From contig JAYZFQ010000119.1 of the NCBI GenBank assembly GCA_036336695.1, positions 1-22,928 of the forward strand: a DNA stretch of 22,928 bases, read 5' to 3'. Made by a program: the position numbers and the translations under genes. Shown in pieces: positions 20,695 through 22,928 of this stretch. The notes beneath the pieces were generated by a model. The model ran no database searches, was not told the origin of the DNA, and worked only from the letters and a program-made list of their open reading frames with translations. The stretch comes from GCA-2729515 sp036336695. GTDB lineage: Bacteria; Myxococcota_A; UBA9160; SMWR01. Position 1 is the stretch's first letter, and each line of letters begins with the position of its first letter.

Positions 20695-22773
20695 ATGAAG
20701 AGCGCGCCGCAGGGGGGCCGGACGCGAGGAGCCGACGCCGTTGCAACCGCGGCGCTCCTGTGGGCTGCGCTCCTCGTCCTGGGCATCGCCGCCCGCCCCG
20801 TGGCCACCGACGACCTCTGGTGGCACCTGGCCCTCGGCGGGGTCTATGCCCAAGAGGGCGTTTCCGTCTCCGAGGACCCGCTCTTCCACACCGCGCCGGG
20901 CCAGCCCACGGTGCCCCACGAGTGGCTGTTCCAGATCGGGGTACACGGGGTCGAACGGCTGACCGGGTTTCACGGCCTGCGAGCGCTCCACGCCGGGCTC
21001 GTCGGTGTGCTCATCGCCTGGACCTTTCTCCTCCTGCGTCGCGCCGCGGGAAGCACCGCGCTGGCCGCCTGCGCCCTCACGGTCTGGCTCGCTCTCTCCT
21101 GGTACCGCCTCATCCAGTTCCGCCCGGAACTCGTGAGTCTCCTCGCCATCCTCGGCCTCACGAGCCTGCTCTTCACCCGCGCCGCCCCGCCCGGCGCCGG
21201 GCGCATCGTCGCCTGCCTCGCACTGCTCGTGGCCTGGGCCAACACCCACTCCCTCGTCGCGATCGGTCCAGCACTCCTCCTGGCCGCCGCGGCCGGGTTG
21301 GCTCTCGAGCGGGTCCTTCTCGCCTGGACCGGTGACAACCCCGAGCCTTCGGAACGCACCCGCGCCCCGCGCATGGCGCTCCTCTTCGGGCTCGCCCTCG
21401 TCGTCATTGCCCTGAACCCCCGCGGTTTCGCTCAGCACACGACGTTTTTCGTCGAATCGGCCTCGGGGGACATCTGGCGCCTCCACGACGACTTCCTCTC
21501 CTGGGTCCCCTGGGCTCCCGCTTCCGCCAACCCGGCCCTCACGCCCCTGGCCTGGGCACTGAGCAATATCCTCCTCCTTCTGTGCCTGGGGGTCGTCGGA
21601 ATCCGGGCAGTCCGGTTCTGGCGTGCGCGCAGCGGCGAGTCAGCGCGGCAATTCGACGCGCTGTTCCTGGCCCTGGCTGCGGCCAGCTTCGTCGCGATGG
21701 CGACCGCCGTCCGCTTCCACTGGCTCGCCCTCTTCCCCCTCCTGTACCTGCTGCGGGCCGCCCGGGGCACGGGAATCCCGGCGCGGCGTCTCGCCGCAGT
21801 TGCCGCGGTGGCCATCGCGGCCGCCCTCCCCGGGTCCGTCGGTCTGGCTGCGTTTCGAAGCGAAGTCGCCCGGGAATCGGGCGGCTACTGGTCCACCCCG
21901 TGGCTCGACGCACGCTATTGCGGTCCCGCCGCCCGGTTCCTCGACGCGACCAGTGTGCGGGGTCGACTCTTCCACCCCTTCAATTTCGGGGGCTTCTTCG
22001 GCTATTGGCTCGCCCCCGAACTCCGGACCTTCATCGACGGCCGCCTCGACCACGTCCCCTCGGAAGTCCTGGACGACTACGTCGAAATCCGGCGCGGCGT
22101 ACGCATGGGGGACGAGGATCGCTTTGCCGCGAGGCTCGACGCCTACGCCGTCGACTTCTTCGTCGGCAGCCATTTCGAAGGCAACCGCTACAACCAGGGA
22201 ACGTGGACGGACCACCTGCGCCGGTTTCCGGATTGGATCCCGGTATTCGTCACCCAGGAGTGCGGCATCTACCTGCGGCGCGGCCCGCGCAATGCGCAGA
22301 ATCTCGAGCGCATTGCGGCCTACTACGCCGAACACGGCATCCCCTTCGACTCCGATGCCGGCCCCGACCTGGGCCGGACCTGGAACGGGCAGCGCGTGTG
22401 GGCGGTGGAAAACGGCGTGGCGCCCCCCGATCTGGAGGAACTGGGTCGCGGAGCACGTGCGGGAGACCCCGAAGCCCTCGACGCGCTCGCCCGGGCGCTG
22501 TGGCGCATCGGCGCGTGGGACGCCCAGATCCCCATCGAGCGCCAGTTGCTCGCGCTCGAGCCGGAGCGCCACGAGTCGCGCCGACGACTGGCGGACGCCC
22601 TGCTCCAGCCGGGCGACCGCGCCGGGGCTCGGCGCCACGCGCGCGTGTTGCTGGAACTCGACCCGCCCTATTCCGACGCCCGCACGATCTACCGGCTGGC
22701 GAGGACCCCGCCCCCACGAAGGCCGTCGCCTGCACCGGGAGCCCAAACGCAGAACGGCGCCGATTCGGAATGA
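20695..22773 (+). CDS. GT-C-like polytopic membrane protein with TPR-like C-terminus
   Basis: A 692-residue protein. After a first membrane segment comes ATDDLWWHLALGG (residues 37-49), an outer-loop motif with paired acidic residues as in GT-C glycosyltransferases, then PHEWLFQIGVHG. About ten hydrophobic segments reach to residue 400. A soluble part follows with FNFGGFFGYWLAPELRTFIDGR (from 429), a motif I associate with uncharacterised GT-C-like proteins, then helical TPR-like repeats (about 575-660) and a Pro-rich end. A lipid-linked sugar acceptor or donor role outside the membrane is inferred, and the polyprenyl-phosphate GT2 gene lies about 4 kb away. The layout, membrane core plus soluble C-terminus, parallels that of the 16513-18588 product. 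The stop codon lies inside the rRNA terminator hairpin. Confidence 0.82.
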   Translation: MKSAPQGGRTRGADAVATAALLWAALLVLGIAARPVATDDLWWHLALGGVYAQEGVSVSEDPLFHTAPGQPTVPHEWLFQIGVHGVERLTGFHGLRALHAGLVGVLIAWTFLLLRRAAGSTALAACALTVWLALSWYRLIQFRPELVSLLAILGLTSLLFTRAAPPGAGRIVACLALLVAWANTHSLVAIGPALLLAAAAGLALERVLLAWTGDNPEPSERTRAPRMALLFGLALVVIALNPRGFAQHTTFFVESASGDIWRLHDDFLSWVPWAPASANPALTPLAWALSNILLLLCLGVVGIRAVRFWRARSGESARQFDALFLALAAASFVAMATAVRFHWLALFPLLYLLRAARGTGIPARRLAAVAAVAIAAALPGSVGLAAFRSEVARESGGYWSTPWLDARYCGPAARFLDATSVRGRLFHPFNFGGFFGYWLAPELRTFIDGRLDHVPSEVLDDYVEIRRGVRMGDEDRFAARLDAYAVDFFVGSHFEGNRYNQGTWTDHLRRFPDWIPVFVTQECGIYLRRGPRNAQNLERIAAYYAEHGIPFDSDAGPDLGRTWNGQRVWAVENGVAPPDLEELGRGARAGDPEALDALARALWRIGAWDAQIPIERQLLALEPERHESRRRLADALLQPGDRAGARRHARVLLELDPPYSDARTIYRLARTPPPRRPSPAPGAQTQNGADSE

Positions 22774-22784
22774 ATCGGCGCCGT
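22754..22784 (-). terminator. rRNA operon terminator hairpin overlapping the opposing gene end
   Basis: A perfect 13-bp inverted repeat (ACGGCGCCGATTC, 22754-22766, with its complement 22772-22784) has a 5-base loop. It starts ten bases after the 5S gene on the minus strand and is followed there by a T-containing but interrupted tract. It also contains the stop codon of the plus-strand membrane protein gene, so it probably ends transcription from both sides. Confidence 0.8.
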
Positions 22785-22793
22785 CCAAAGAGG

Positions 22794-22911
<118 letters not shown>

Positions 22912-22928
22912 TAACTGTAAAGACCTTG

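Overview
The window reads as ordinary chromosomal DNA of a high-GC Gram-negative bacterium. It has strongly G/C-biased third codon positions, gaps of only tens to about 200 bases, and many GTG starts. A lipoprotein-type multiheme cytochrome, a 7Fe ferredoxin, acyl-CoA/thiolase genes and a PQQ-type dehydrogenase fused to cytochrome c suggest a respiring heterotroph, plausibly of the Myxococcota/Desulfobacterota ('deltaproteobacterial') breadth. That placement is inference from gene style only. I see no transposase, integrase, phage gene, CRISPR array or tRNA.

Left part (1-8109): yebC on the minus strand, probably followed by a gene cut by the window edge. Divergent from it is a two-gene chaperone unit: an Hsp70 paralogue whose helical lid is replaced by an acidic tail, and a J-domain protein with a TPR-like C-terminus. 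Next come a zinc-ribbon/OB-fold protein with its SCP2-type thiolase partner, then a lipoprotein joining two redoxin domains to eight c-type hemes, then a family 4 uracil-DNA glycosylase.

Middle (8106-12056): purE (minus) and aroE (plus) are divergent housekeeping genes. A 7Fe ferredoxin and an unusual rpmG-rplX ribosomal protein pair lie on the minus strand. A PQQ-type sugar dehydrogenase/cytochrome c fusion lies on the plus strand behind an operator-like dyad.

Right part (12053-22773): a cell-surface glycan or glycolipid neighbourhood holds an acyltransferase 3 membrane protein, two GT4 glycosyltransferases, a GT2 polyprenyl-phosphate-type glycosyltransferase and a large polytopic membrane protein. 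An acyl-CoA dehydrogenase lies directly upstream of that membrane protein. A secreted protein of unknown function and a GT-C-like membrane protein follow on the plus strand. The window closes in a 5S rRNA gene on the minus strand with its terminator, so an rRNA operon enters from the right; the sequence may stop there because of an assembly break at a repeat.

Two themes run across the window. First, six genes without a Shine-Dalgarno sequence carry a TAnnnT hexamer ending 7-12 bases before the start codon, which suggests leaderless or near-leaderless mRNAs. Second, convergent genes are packed to the limit: two pairs share the palindrome CTAG as both stop codons, one pair overlaps by 14 bases, and the rRNA terminator lies in the 3' end of the opposing gene. 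I found no clear new multi-gene system. The best leads are the Hsp70/J pair, the redoxin-octaheme lipoprotein, the rplX-rpmG pair, the terminator-like dyad in the acyl-CoA dehydrogenase leader, and the leaderless promoters.
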